NCBI RefSeq assembly: GCF_039540405.1
Contig: NZ_BAABEY010000036.1
Location: forward strand, 682,001 to 746,000
Length of the DNA stretch: 64,000 nt
Reading direction: 5' to 3'
Source of the DNA: Ravibacter arvi
Lineage (GTDB): Bacteria; Bacteroidota; Bacteroidia; Cytophagales; Spirosomataceae
In this document: piece after piece, positions 16,683 through 24,093 of the stretch
How positions within the stretch are numbered: position 1 is the first letter of the stretch
Layout of the letters: each line of letters starts with the position of its first letter
Made by a program: the position numbers and the translations under genes
Notes under the pieces: generated by a model
What the model was told of the DNA's origin: nothing
Seen by the model: the letters and a program-made list of their open reading frames with translations, nothing else
Database searches by the model: none

Positions 16683-16878
16683 AGTGATCGGGCATGTACA
16701 TTCAATTTTGGACGATATGAAAGGAGGTGAGCGTAAAGAGGATAGCCCAATCATTGATTCAATCCGGGTAAAGCTGTTTGAAATAGCTTCATGGGTAAGG
16801 GTTTCGGAATTGGAGAAACACAATTTACGCGTCGAATTAGTGGATTTATTTCTCAATCATCTTGATCTGCCCGAATAA
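16648..16878 (+). CDS. Small hypothetical protein at the end of the int operon
   Basis: A 76-residue acidic helical protein (MKVNITSHPIIEVIGHVHSI start). It has the feel of a small control protein, but no family is recognised. It overlaps the end of the preceding gene and is followed 3 bases later by an intrinsic terminator, so it closes the unit that runs from 14673. Confidence 0.6.
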   Translation: MKVNITSHPIIEVIGHVHSILDDMKGGERKEDSPIIDSIRVKLFEIASWVRVSELEKHNLRVELVDLFLNHLDLPE

Positions 16879-16881
16879 AGA

Positions 16882-16908
16882 AAAAGCCCGGCTATCATCC
16901 GGGCTTTT
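16882..16908 (+). terminator. Terminator of the integrase operon
   Basis: AAAAGCCCGG (16882-16891), loop CTATCAT, CCGGGCTTTT (16899-16908). It separates the integrase unit from the replication genes. Confidence 0.85.
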
Positions 16909-16990
16909 ATCTGGTTCTTTGAGCATATTAAAACCTGTGTTCAATAGTCACAACTCAATCAAACACAAAGCCTTAAGACGATATAAAGAT

Positions 16991-18277
16991 ATGGAAATTA
17001 ACGTGAAAAGACAATCATCCTCTAGAGAAAAAAACGCCGAAATTAAGCATATATCAGACTTCCTAAAAAGCCGTTACGATTTCAGGTATAACGAGGTTTT
17101 AGACCGGGACGAAATACGGGTAAAGGGCGAAAGTGTTTATATGCCTTTGACTGATCAGCGGTTAGCTGTTTTGGAACTGGAAGCGATAAACGCGGGGATG
17201 TTTCAAAAGCAGCGCATCATATCGCTGCTTGTAAAGAGCCGGACGCTAGCAGAAACATACAACCCTTTCAAGGCTTATTTTGATACCATACGCGGAAAAT
17301 GGAAAGAGGGGGATACAGATCATATAGAAAATCTTTTGGGGTATATTACTTTCAAATGTTACCGGAACGATGCCGAGCGCCGGTTTGCTCACGAAATGTT
17401 TAAAAAGCACCTGGTTCGTTGTGTCGCCTGCGTGCTCCGGAAGATACCATTCAACAAACAATGCTTTGTATTCCAGGGCGGACAAAGCGCCGGTAAGAGC
17501 TACTTTTTCCGCTGGTTATGCCCGGATGAACTGGCAGGAGAGTACTACAAAGAAAACCCAGACTTATCACACAAAGATTCTACGATCGCGCTGTCTGAAA
17601 ACTTCATGATGAATCTGGATGAATTGGACGGAATGCACAAGACCGAAGCGAGCCGGATCAAAACCCTGATCTCTCAAGACAATTTCAAAGTACGGCGTAA
17701 CTATGGTATTCGGGATGAAAAAATGATCCGGTATGCCAGCTTCTTCGGTTCCATCAATGATATGGAGTTTCTGAATGACCTGACGGGGAATGTACGCTGG
17801 TTGGTGTTCGAGCTGCTGACGATCCAGCACGACAACGGAGGGGGAAAGGGGTATGCCGCCAGGATCGACAAAAATATGGTTTGGGCGCAGGCCCTGGCAT
17901 TAGCAGAGAGCGATGATTACAAATGCCAGTTGACCAAAGAGGAGGAAATGCAGGTAAGCCAGAACAATGGCAAGTTTATCAAACTACCGGCTGAAGTCGA
18001 AATAATAGAACGGTACTTTCAGCCTTGCCAGCCTGGAACGGACGGCGAGGTTCTTTTGACCTCTACAACCGTACGTGATGCAATCAGGGATATAAGCAAG
18101 GGGGCAAACAACTTCAGTACGGATAGGATCGGTAAGGCTATGGCTTATCTGAATTTCGAGAAGCGCAGCCGGAAAGTTAATGGGAATAGTCCAAGATACT
18201 ATTATTCAGCCGTTTCGGTCAAAGATGAAATTTTGCAGTTTTTGCCCGAAACTGGTTACTACCTTACTACCATTTGA
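16991..18277 (+). CDS. VapE-like P-loop helicase/ATPase
   Basis: A 428-residue protein from the ATG at 16991; a longer frame from 16862 would run across the preceding terminator. The ATPase core has Walker A GGQSAGKS (residues 163-170), Walker B NLDELDGM and the late motif FFGSINDMEFLNDLTGNVRW with an Arg finger candidate. This matches the virulence-associated protein E family, superfamily 3-like helicases encoded by phages and chromosomal islands. It probably unwinds the element origin together with the primase 286 bases downstream. The last codons (GYYLTTI) lie within two copies of the iteron, so coding and origin sequence overlap. Confidence 0.85.
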   Translation: MEINVKRQSSSREKNAEIKHISDFLKSRYDFRYNEVLDRDEIRVKGESVYMPLTDQRLAVLELEAINAGMFQKQRIISLLVKSRTLAETYNPFKAYFDTIRGKWKEGDTDHIENLLGYITFKCYRNDAERRFAHEMFKKHLVRCVACVLRKIPFNKQCFVFQGGQSAGKSYFFRWLCPDELAGEYYKENPDLSHKDSTIALSENFMMNLDELDGMHKTEASRIKTLISQDNFKVRRNYGIRDEKMIRYASFFGSINDMEFLNDLTGNVRWLVFELLTIQHDNGGGKGYAARIDKNMVWAQALALAESDDYKCQLTKEEEMQVSQNNGKFIKLPAEVEIIERYFQPCQPGTDGEVLLTSTTVRDAIRDISKGANNFSTDRIGKAMAYLNFEKRSRKVNGNSPRYYYSAVSVKDEILQFLPETGYYLTTI

Positions 18278-18500
18278 AGAAAATGCGCTTTACGGCCTGC
18301 TATCCTATATTATTGGTAGTAACCTTTTCTCTTTTCAGGTTACTACCAGGTTACTACAGGTTACTACAAATAAGAGATTGAGCCGGTGTAGTAAGGTGAT
18401 CCGCTAAAAGAAAAGGAAAAGGTTACTACCGGATTCTAAAAAATGATTTTGATAATCAGTTAGTTAGGTCGCCGGTAGTAAGGTAGTAAGGCTAGTAACC
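18254..18500. repeat. Iteron cluster, candidate replication origin
   Basis: Eleven copies of a 9-10-base word. Forward (GGTTACTAC or CCTTACTACC): 18254, 18262, 18338, 18349, 18359, 18421. Inverted (GGTAGTAACC or GTAGTAAGG): 18315, 18387, 18474, 18482, 18492. Three forward copies are spaced 10-11 bases apart, one helical turn, and several overlap by 2 bases. A strongly AT-rich stretch (18501-18562) follows and leads into the primase gene. Iterons plus an AT-rich unwinding region between helicase and primase genes is how phage and island origins are built; the function is inferred. Confidence 0.7.
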
Positions 18501-18562
18501 TACTTTTTAAAACTTTAGAAACTTTCGTTTTTAATTTTTGCCAAAAATCTAAATAAAATACA

Positions 18563-19486
18563 ATGATGCTATCAAACGAAGACATACAGAAAGCAAAGGG
18601 GATCCCCGTAGCGGATTACCTCTTTAGCAAAGGCTTTGAACCCGCCAAAGAGGTCGGCGGCCAGCTGGTTTATTTCTCACCGCTACACGGTGAGAATACC
18701 CCGTCCTTTTTTGTTGATCCGGGAAAGAACGTCTTTAACGACTTCGGGGCCGGTGAGAAAGGCGACGTGATCCGGCTGGTTCGCCTGCTGGATAAATGTG
18801 ACTTCGTGCATGCCGTCAAACTGCTAACCGGGCTGCAGCCGTCAAGCCGTTCCTTTTTCTTTAGCGGCCAATATCCCGACAATGCCGCCAAATCTGCCGG
18901 TGTAGAGGTTTTATCTGATTTTATGATCAGTTCCCCGGCGTTACTCAAATACGTTGAATACAGGGGTATTTCTGAAATACTGGCCGGGAAGTATTTGCGG
19001 GAAGTCCACTACCGGAATAAAGGCCGGGTATATTACGCCCTGGGGTTTAAGAATGATGCCGGGGGCTATGAACTGCGTAGCCAGGGGTTTAAAGGTAAAA
19101 CCGGCAACGGGATCACCACCATAACAGGGAAGCCCGGCGCGGTCAACCTGTTTGAAGGCTTTTTTGATTTCCTTTCTGCCTGTATGTACTACGGGTATTA
19201 CACCCCTATACATACCACTATAGTACTGAATAGCACGGTGAACCTAAACGCTGTGTTACCGATACTCAAAAAAGGCAACGTAGTACGCTGCTTTTTTGAT
19301 AACGATGATACGGGTAGAAAAAGCCTATCAAAGCTAAATGAGGCCGGTTTTGACGTAGTGGATATGTCAAAAGAACTGTATCCAAGCAGTAACGATTTCA
19401 ACGAATTTTTAATGAATAGCCGTAACAATCCGGTCACGTTTCATGCGTGTCCGGTAAGAGTGGTTTTTAACGTGATTTCAAGATGA
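18563..19486 (+). CDS. TOPRIM primase of the element
   Basis: A 307-residue DnaG-like primase. The N terminus (about 1-95) aligns by pattern with the CHC2 zinc-finger domain (YFSPLHGENTPSFFVDPGKN then FNDFGAGEKGDVIRLV), but the zinc-binding Cys residues are missing. The TOPRIM core follows: Glu of VNLFEGFFDFLS (about 195-207) and the DxD-type RCFFDNDDTG (about 250-258). It would lay RNA primers at the iteron origin. A second ATG lies one codon in; either could start. The stop overlaps the next gene start (ATGA). Confidence 0.87.
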   Translation: MMLSNEDIQKAKGIPVADYLFSKGFEPAKEVGGQLVYFSPLHGENTPSFFVDPGKNVFNDFGAGEKGDVIRLVRLLDKCDFVHAVKLLTGLQPSSRSFFFSGQYPDNAAKSAGVEVLSDFMISSPALLKYVEYRGISEILAGKYLREVHYRNKGRVYYALGFKNDAGGYELRSQGFKGKTGNGITTITGKPGAVNLFEGFFDFLSACMYYGYYTPIHTTIVLNSTVNLNAVLPILKKGNVVRCFFDNDDTGRKSLSKLNEAGFDVVDMSKELYPSSNDFNEFLMNSRNNPVTFHACPVRVVFNVISR

Positions 19487-19863
19487 AAGCAAAGTGTACA
19501 GTATGCGCCCAACCGTTTGAGCAAACGCGCGCCGATCAGCGGTTTTGTTCCCGGGCCTGCAAGCAAAAAAGCTACCGGGAAAAGAAGGCCGAACCAGTTG
19601 ACCGGGGGGCGGTAAAGAAAATGATGTTTCGAATGTCAGAATATCGGGGTTTTATGGAAGAATACGGATGGGATCGTGAATCTTTTCCGTTTGTGCTATT
19701 TTGCTTTTACAGGAGATTAGTACCTGCTGGACTTGTTGGTAACGATCTATACGAAGCGGTAAATGATATCGTGCCTAATTTAGATAGTAGAAATATGAAA
19801 GAGAAACCATTTATTGATTTTAAGGCAAAATTTCTTTCCAATGACTTTGAAATATTGGCTTAA
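19483..19863 (+). CDS. Small zinc-finger protein
   Basis: A 126-residue protein. The N terminus has a four-Cys zinc ribbon: CTVC at residues 4-7, then CSRACKQKSYR (Cys at about 22 and 26), the layout of small FCS/MYM-like fingers found in mobile-element proteins. The rest is helical and acidic with no known domain. It overlaps the primase stop by 4 bases, so it is probably translated with it and may help replication or control it (inference). Confidence 0.75.
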   Translation: MKAKCTVCAQPFEQTRADQRFCSRACKQKSYREKKAEPVDRGAVKKMMFRMSEYRGFMEEYGWDRESFPFVLFCFYRRLVPAGLVGNDLYEAVNDIVPNLDSRNMKEKPFIDFKAKFLSNDFEILA

Positions 19864-19871
19864 ATATGCTT

Positions 19872-20930
19872 TCAATTTAATTGTTGGTGCATAGATGGGA
19901 CGATTCGAGAATAAATCCCAGATTTAACTAAAGGAATTAATTTTTTTAATTCTATTCCTTTTTCTGTTAAATGATAATTGTTTGAATAATTACTATGTCT
20001 TAAGTACCCCATTTCTAATAATTTATTGAATATAGGTTTTCTGAATTTATCGATATTTAACTGATTATTATCGATATTTTTTTCTATCCGGTTTATAGAA
20101 TTTGACTCATAGTCATTTAACTCTAATATCAGACTAATAAATTCTTTTTTTATTATATTTGAATTGTTTATTTCGAAATTTAAAATATACACTTCGTTAG
20201 CCAGTTCGGTATAGATATATGTGCCTGAATGTGTTTGGTATGCCAGGTCAAAATTTTCGTAGAAATAGTAAAGGCTTTCATCTGAAACTAATCCTTTAGA
20301 ATTGAAGTCTGAATAAAATGTTTTATGATTTTCAGAATTTATTAAGTCACTATAAGTATCAATCGATTTGCTTGAAAATGAAATTTTGTTTAATGTTTCC
20401 TTGTTTTTGTCTATTTCATTTTGCAGTATATCTGTTTGTTTCTGTAGATCTTCTGCGAATTTTTGCCTTTCAGTTGTAAGCAATGATTCGAAAGAATTTT
20501 TTTCTGCCTCTAACGATTTTATAGTTTCCCTAAGTGACTCTATTGTTTTAGTACCTGATTTTGTATTTTCAATTTCAAATTCTTTTTTTGCGATTTCAAT
20601 TCTATCGTCCAGATTTGAAACTTTATCGTTGTGTTTGATTCTTTTTCTCTCAAATTGAGGTTTTATTAATATTAACTCTATCCCAAGCGTTAGAAATGGG
20701 AGGAGAACTACTATTGTAGCAGTAATCAGTAAGGGCCATAAAATTGCGCCGTAAGAGCCGTAGTGAGTGTTAATAAAGTCTATTTTTCTTTCAATACTAG
20801 AGCTAGAAAAAAGAATATAAAGTATCGGCCGCCAGTTATATATAATAAACGCTAAGCTATATGTGCCAAGGACGGGGCTTTTTAATCTGTCGCGTGTCGC
20901 TTCGAGGATACTTTTTATTAAATCAATCAT
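19872..20930 (-). CDS. AT-rich cargo gene: membrane / coiled-coil / winged-helix protein
   Basis: A 352-residue protein of no family I can name. Two membrane segments lie near the N terminus (about 22-42, YSLAFIIYNWRPILYILF; about 62-90, ILWPLLITATIVVLLPFL), then a long charged coiled coil (about 95-190), a Tyr/Asn-rich middle, and a C-terminal winged-helix-like domain (FNKLLEMGYLRHSNYSNNYHLTEKGIELKKL). The N-terminal pattern R-x-K-S-P-x-L-G-x-Y-x-L-x-F-x-x-x-N-W recurs, from memory, in uncharacterised bacterial membrane proteins. Base composition is far more AT-rich than the rest of the window, so acquisition was probably separate. It points opposite to the replication genes and sits at the accessory end, where islands often carry phage-defence genes (inference). 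Confidence 0.8.
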   Translation of the reverse strand: MIDLIKSILEATRDRLKSPVLGTYSLAFIIYNWRPILYILFSSSSIERKIDFINTHYGSYGAILWPLLITATIVVLLPFLTLGIELILIKPQFERKRIKHNDKVSNLDDRIEIAKKEFEIENTKSGTKTIESLRETIKSLEAEKNSFESLLTTERQKFAEDLQKQTDILQNEIDKNKETLNKISFSSKSIDTYSDLINSENHKTFYSDFNSKGLVSDESLYYFYENFDLAYQTHSGTYIYTELANEVYILNFEINNSNIIKKEFISLILELNDYESNSINRIEKNIDNNQLNIDKFRKPIFNKLLEMGYLRHSNYSNNYHLTEKGIELKKLIPLVKSGIYSRIVPSMHQQLN

Positions 20931-20939
20931 AAAGCAGAT

Positions 20940-21071
20940 ATGGAGGCTGTTTTAATAGTATTATTTTGGGGGTTTCTAAGAGTGATCGTAGTACTTCTAA
21001 CGCTATATATACGCCACATCGTTTTTAAATCAAAGTGTATATCCGAATTTTTCTACCGAAAAGGCCAATAA
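20940..21071 (+). CDS. Possible 43-residue membrane peptide
   Basis: An open frame beginning MEAVLIVLFWGFLRVIVV and ending in a basic tail (HIVFKSKC..YRKGQ), i.e. one hydrophobic helix and a positive C terminus. It diverges from the cargo gene with 9 bases between starts and runs over the right subterminal repeat. No clear ribosome site. It could be a small partner of the cargo gene, a toxin-like peptide, or chance. Confidence 0.25.
   Translation: MEAVLIVLFWGFLRVIVVLLTLYIRHIVFKSKCISEFFYRKGQ
21034..21049 (+). repeat. Right subterminal repeat, candidate integrase arm site
   Basis: AGTGTATATCCGAATT, exact direct repeat of 13089-13104, 90 bases inside the right attachment repeat. Confidence 0.5.
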
Positions 21072-21088
21072 TTCGGCCGAGCTGCAAG

Positions 21089-21123
21089 AAAAAAGGCCGA
21101 TATCTCGCGATAATCGGCCTTTC
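21089..21123 (-). terminator. Terminator of tRNA-Ser, element-borne
   Basis: On the minus strand, GGCCGAT and ATCGGCC enclose a loop containing TCGCGA and are followed by six T residues. It lies inside the element beyond the tRNA 3' end and closely matches the original chromosomal terminator at 12996-13028. Confidence 0.7.
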
Positions 21124-21139
21124 TGTGGAGGAAGCGGGA
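21124..21139 (+). repeat. Right attachment repeat within tRNA-Ser
   Basis: TGTGGAGGAAGCGGGA, the same 16 bases as 13029-13044. It covers the tRNA-Ser discriminator, the 3' acceptor strand and part of the T stem. Confidence 0.85.
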
Positions 21140-21212
21140 TTCGAACCCGCGGTACACTTGCGCGTACGGCAGTTTAGCAAACTGCTGGTTTCAGCCACTC
21201 ACCCATCCCTCC
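21126..21212 (-). tRNA. tRNA-Ser (anticodon GCT)
   Basis: An 87-base class II tRNA. The acceptor GGAGGGA pairs with TTCCTCC plus discriminator A. The anticodon stem GCAGT/ACTGC encloses loop TTGCTAA with anticodon GCT, which reads AGC/AGU. A long variable arm (GTACGC-GCAA-GTGTAC) and T arm GCGGG-TTCGAAT-CCCGC follow. CCA is not encoded. Its 3' end is the integration site of the element; the gene remains intact because the element supplies the missing end. Confidence 0.95.
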
Positions 21213-21224
21213 CGAACAGGTGCG

Positions 21225-21257
21225 CAAAGATAGGGCAACCACCTCGTCTTTTACAAA
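21225..21257 (-). promoter_or_regulatory. Promoter of tRNA-Ser
   Basis: On the minus strand, TTTG (complement of 21254-21257), 21 bases, then TATCTTTG (complement of 21225-21232), ending 12 bases before the tRNA. Confidence 0.6.
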
Positions 21258-21295
21258 CATTTCCATAAAAATCTTCGTATAATAGCCTCAATGCC

Positions 21296-21303
21296 TAACT
21301 TTG
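21296..21303 (+). promoter_or_regulatory. -7 element of the BatB-like gene
   Basis: TAACTTTG matches TAnnTTTG, 33 bases before the ATG at 21337. The -33 element is weak. Confidence 0.4.
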
Positions 21304-21336
21304 GGGCTGATAGACAAGCGGTTTGAAGAAGTAAAT

Positions 21337-22296
21337 ATGAACTGGATTAACTTGCCCGGTACGGCGGAGTATCTCCTGATTGCGGCATTTTTAGTGGCCT
21401 ACGTGTTGTTCATCCTCCGTACTTTCCGCATAGCCAGGAAGTTCGGTACCAAACCGCGCTCGCTTTTTATCAAGTTTCTTTTCCGCGCCTTTATTCTCGG
21501 GCTGATGATTGTCTCTCTCGCCGGCCCTTATTTCGGCGAGGTCGAGCGGAAGCTGCTGGTTATGGGCCGGGACATTTACCTGGTGGTGGACGTTTCCAAG
21601 TCAATGGACGCTACAGACCTGGCGCCCAGCCGGCTGGAAAAGGTAAAATACGAGCTGGGTATCCTCACCGAACAACTGGCGAACAACCGCATCGGCCTGA
21701 TCGCCTTTTCGAACCAGGCCTTTATCCAGTCACCCCTTACTTATGACAGCGAATCGCTGCGTTTCCTGATCCAGTCTTTCGATACGCAATTGCTGCCGGG
21801 CCAGGGGACCAACCCGTGCGCGGCCCTTCAGCTTGCCTACGAAAAGATGCAGCGCGCCGAAGACGCCAATAATTCGAAGATTATTGTGCTCGTTACCGAC
21901 GGCGAGGGAGGCGCAGCTTGCTCCAACGAGCTTTTTATGCGCCTGAAGCGTGAAGACTTCCTGGTGTTCTATGTGGGTGTCGGTACTGCCAACGGAAGTA
22001 CGATCCCTACTGTGCACGGACCGCTGAAAACGGAAAAGGGAGATATTGTGGTCAGCCGGTTGGACGAGCCCGCGCTTATCAAGATGGCGAATGAGACCGG
22101 GTCCGAATATTTCAGGATCGGTGACGATGTGATCGAAACCGAGCAGCTTATCCAGGCCATTAATACCACCCAGACCCACCGGGTTGATGCACGCAGCGTA
22201 GAAGTTGCAAACAATAAATACTATTACTTTTTGGGGATAGCCATACTTTTGTTGGCTTTGGACCTGCTTATTACGTTTCGTACTTTCCGAGTTTAG
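21337..22296 (+). CDS. BatB-like VWA-domain membrane protein
   Basis: A 319-residue inner-membrane protein. Helices lie at about 10-28 and 45-65, followed by a von Willebrand factor A domain and a last helix near the C terminus. The metal-ion site is complete: DVSKSMD (DxSxS), the Thr of GQGTNP and TDGEGG. The ATG at 21337 is used because an upstream TTG frame overlaps the promoter. BatA/BatB proteins of Bacteroidota lie in MoxR-bat operons linked to envelope stress and aerotolerance. Here it is followed by a TPR gene (BatC-like position), but MoxR and BatA are not in the window part seen. Confidence 0.85.
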   Translation: MNWINLPGTAEYLLIAAFLVAYVLFILRTFRIARKFGTKPRSLFIKFLFRAFILGLMIVSLAGPYFGEVERKLLVMGRDIYLVVDVSKSMDATDLAPSRLEKVKYELGILTEQLANNRIGLIAFSNQAFIQSPLTYDSESLRFLIQSFDTQLLPGQGTNPCAALQLAYEKMQRAEDANNSKIIVLVTDGEGGAACSNELFMRLKREDFLVFYVGVGTANGSTIPTVHGPLKTEKGDIVVSRLDEPALIKMANETGSEYFRIGDDVIETEQLIQAINTTQTHRVDARSVEVANNKYYYFLGIAILLLALDLLITFRTFRV

Positions 22297-22369
22297 AGAG
22301 CAATATCGTACATTTGTACGTAAAGCAACGGCGTGTGCTCAACCATAGCCGCCGTGGTGCGATTTTCGT

Positions 22370-23080
22370 ATGGCGTATGCGTATTTGTGGGTAGTGCTCT
22401 GGATTTGGGACCTGATGTCCCATCCGTCGGCGAAGCTGGTCTATCAGGCCAAGGTTGCCGCAGAGGAGTCTTTCGCCCGAGAGGACTACCAAAAAGCAGC
22501 CGCCCATTACCGGACGGTGGTAGACGCTTCTATGTTTTCTGACCCGGCCGGTAGACTGAACATGGCCCATGCCTATTTCCTGGCCGGCGAAGTTCGCGAA
22601 GCGCGCCGGAATTACCGGATTCTGGCCAGGGTGGAAAATCCGAAGATTGCAGCAGTAGCCAAATGGCAGCTGGGAAAAATCGCGCTGGCAGAGAAGGATA
22701 CCGCCGAAGCCCTGAGCAGGCTGAAGGATGCAATCCTGCTGGACCGGGTCAACCGGACGATTATTGCGGACTTCGAAATACTCCGGTCGCGTTATTCGGG
22801 AAGTGCAATCGGGAGCGAGCCGGCAAAAACCGAGCAGCCCGATTCGCTTACCAGCCCGGTCGAGACCGCCAGTGCGCCGGACCAGGTAGACAATGCGGTT
22901 GTAGAAGTTTCGGACAAACGCGAGCAGCTTCTGCAAAACCTGGATAAAATTAATATGAGCGAGGAGCAGGCGAAGTCCATCCTCGATGCCATGAAAGTAA
23001 ACGAAAGACAGTATATTTATCAACTTAGACGACTTGGTGCGCGGGCAGGAAATAAACCCGGAAAGAAGGTGGAGTGGTAA
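22370..23080 (+). CDS. TPR-repeat protein, BatC-like
   Basis: A 236-residue protein with an N-terminal hydrophobic stretch (YLWVVLWIWDLM) and two or three tetratricopeptide repeats (about 25-125: AKVAAEESFAREDYQKAAAHY, ..RLNMAHAYFLAGEVREARRNY.., ..AKWQLGKIALAEKDTAEAL). A Ser/Pro/Glu-rich linker and a basic C-terminal helix follow. It lies 73 bases after the VWA gene in the same direction, the place of BatC in bat operons. It is probably a scaffold at the inner membrane; the assignment rests on context and repeats only. Confidence 0.75.
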   Translation: MAYAYLWVVLWIWDLMSHPSAKLVYQAKVAAEESFAREDYQKAAAHYRTVVDASMFSDPAGRLNMAHAYFLAGEVREARRNYRILARVENPKIAAVAKWQLGKIALAEKDTAEALSRLKDAILLDRVNRTIIADFEILRSRYSGSAIGSEPAKTEQPDSLTSPVETASAPDQVDNAVVEVSDKREQLLQNLDKINMSEEQAKSILDAMKVNERQYIYQLRRLGARAGNKPGKKVEW

Positions 23081-23121
23081 TGGTACTTCCATCCTCGCCT
23101 TTACACCAAGATAAAAAGCTC

Positions 23122-24054
23122 ATGGCTGCATTAAAAGAAACCAATTTTCAATTTCCCAATCAAACCGGTTTTTACCGGGGAAAAGTAAGAGACGTCTATT
23201 CTTTCGAAGATAAGCTCGTGATGGTCGCTTCCGACCGGATCTCCGCTTTCGACGTCGTTCTGCCACGGGCAATCCCGTTTAAAGGGCAGGTCCTGAACCA
23301 GATTGCAGCTCACTTCCTCGGGGCAACCAGGGACATCGTACCTAACTGGCTGGTTTCCGTGCCGGATCCCAATGCCAGCATCGGTCGGAGATGTGAAACT
23401 TTCCCGGTAGAAATGGTGGTGAGAGGGTACCTTTCCGGGCATGCATGGCGCGAATACAAAGCCGGCAGAAGGACAGTCTGCGGCGTATCCCTGCCCGAAG
23501 GACTGAAGGAAAGCGACAAGCTTCCGTCGCCCATTCTGACTCCCACTACGAAAGCGCACGAGGGCCACGATGAGGATATTTCCCGGGAGGAGATTATCGC
23601 CAGGGGCCTGGTTTCCGAATCCGATTACATTCAGCTCGAAAATTATGCTTTGGCCCTCTTTCACAAAGGGACTGAGATGGCGGCCGAACAAGGCCTGATT
23701 CTGGTAGATACCAAGTATGAATTCGGCAAGTCGGATGGCGTGATTTACCTGATTGACGAAATTCATACGCCGGATTCATCCCGCTATTTCCACCTTGATA
23801 CCTACAAGGCCAACCAGGCGGCGGGCATTGCCCAACGCCAGTTGTCGAAAGAATTTGTTCGGGAGTGGTTGATTGCCAATGGTTTTCAAGGTAAGGAAGG
23901 CCAGGTCGTGCCGGAGATGGACGACGAACGCGTACAGCTTATTTCCGAACGTTATATAGAACTGTACGAAAAAGTAACCGGGAAAACCTTTGAAAAGGCG
24001 GATCAGGAAAACGTTGAAAAACGCATTTTTGAGAATGTTAAGAACGCATTATAA
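23122..24054 (+). CDS. purC: Phosphoribosylaminoimidazole-succinocarboxamide synthase
   Basis: A 310-residue SAICAR synthetase, the step of purine biosynthesis that joins CAIR and aspartate using ATP. The signatures are FYRGKVRDVYSFEDKLVMVASDRISAFD at the N terminus, VEMVVRGYLSGHAWREY and LVDTKYEFGKSDG with the metal-binding IDEIHTPDSSRY. The ATG at 23122 gives the N terminus typical of Cytophagales enzymes (ALKETNFQFPNQTG); an earlier frame opening at 23074 adds 16 unrelated residues. Cytoplasmic. Confidence 0.95.
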   Translation: MAALKETNFQFPNQTGFYRGKVRDVYSFEDKLVMVASDRISAFDVVLPRAIPFKGQVLNQIAAHFLGATRDIVPNWLVSVPDPNASIGRRCETFPVEMVVRGYLSGHAWREYKAGRRTVCGVSLPEGLKESDKLPSPILTPTTKAHEGHDEDISREEIIARGLVSESDYIQLENYALALFHKGTEMAAEQGLILVDTKYEFGKSDGVIYLIDEIHTPDSSRYFHLDTYKANQAAGIAQRQLSKEFVREWLIANGFQGKEGQVVPEMDDERVQLISERYIELYEKVTGKTFEKADQENVEKRIFENVKNAL

Positions 24055-24093
24055 GGAGAAAAACAATTAGCCTTGGACATAAATTAATAGCTG

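Larger units (their letters stand above)
13029..21139. mobile_element. 8.1-kb integrative element in tRNA-Ser, satellite/PICI-like plan
   Basis: The region is bounded by a 16-bp direct repeat (13029-13044 and 21124-21139) that is the 3' end of tRNA-Ser(GCT). Inside are a divergent repressor/Cro-like pair, a tyrosine integrase, three small overlapping genes, a VapE-like helicase, an iteron cluster, a TOPRIM primase, a Zn-finger protein and a low-GC cargo gene. No relaxase, coupling protein, capsid, terminase or plasmid partition gene is seen. The intact tRNA lies at the right end; the left copy is the displaced original 3' end. Integrase, repressor switch, primase-helicase and iterons is the module order of phage-inducible islands. 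That class assignment is inference, while the integrated nature is well supported. Confidence 0.85.

Noticed and set aside
16862..16990. Longer start for the VapE-like gene
   Set aside because: It would begin inside the previous gene and be translated across an intrinsic terminator; the ATG at 16991 is better.
18254..18500. Iteron cluster considered as a CRISPR array
   Set aside because: Units are 9-10 bases, in both orientations and unevenly spaced, without uniform spacers; no cas gene is present.
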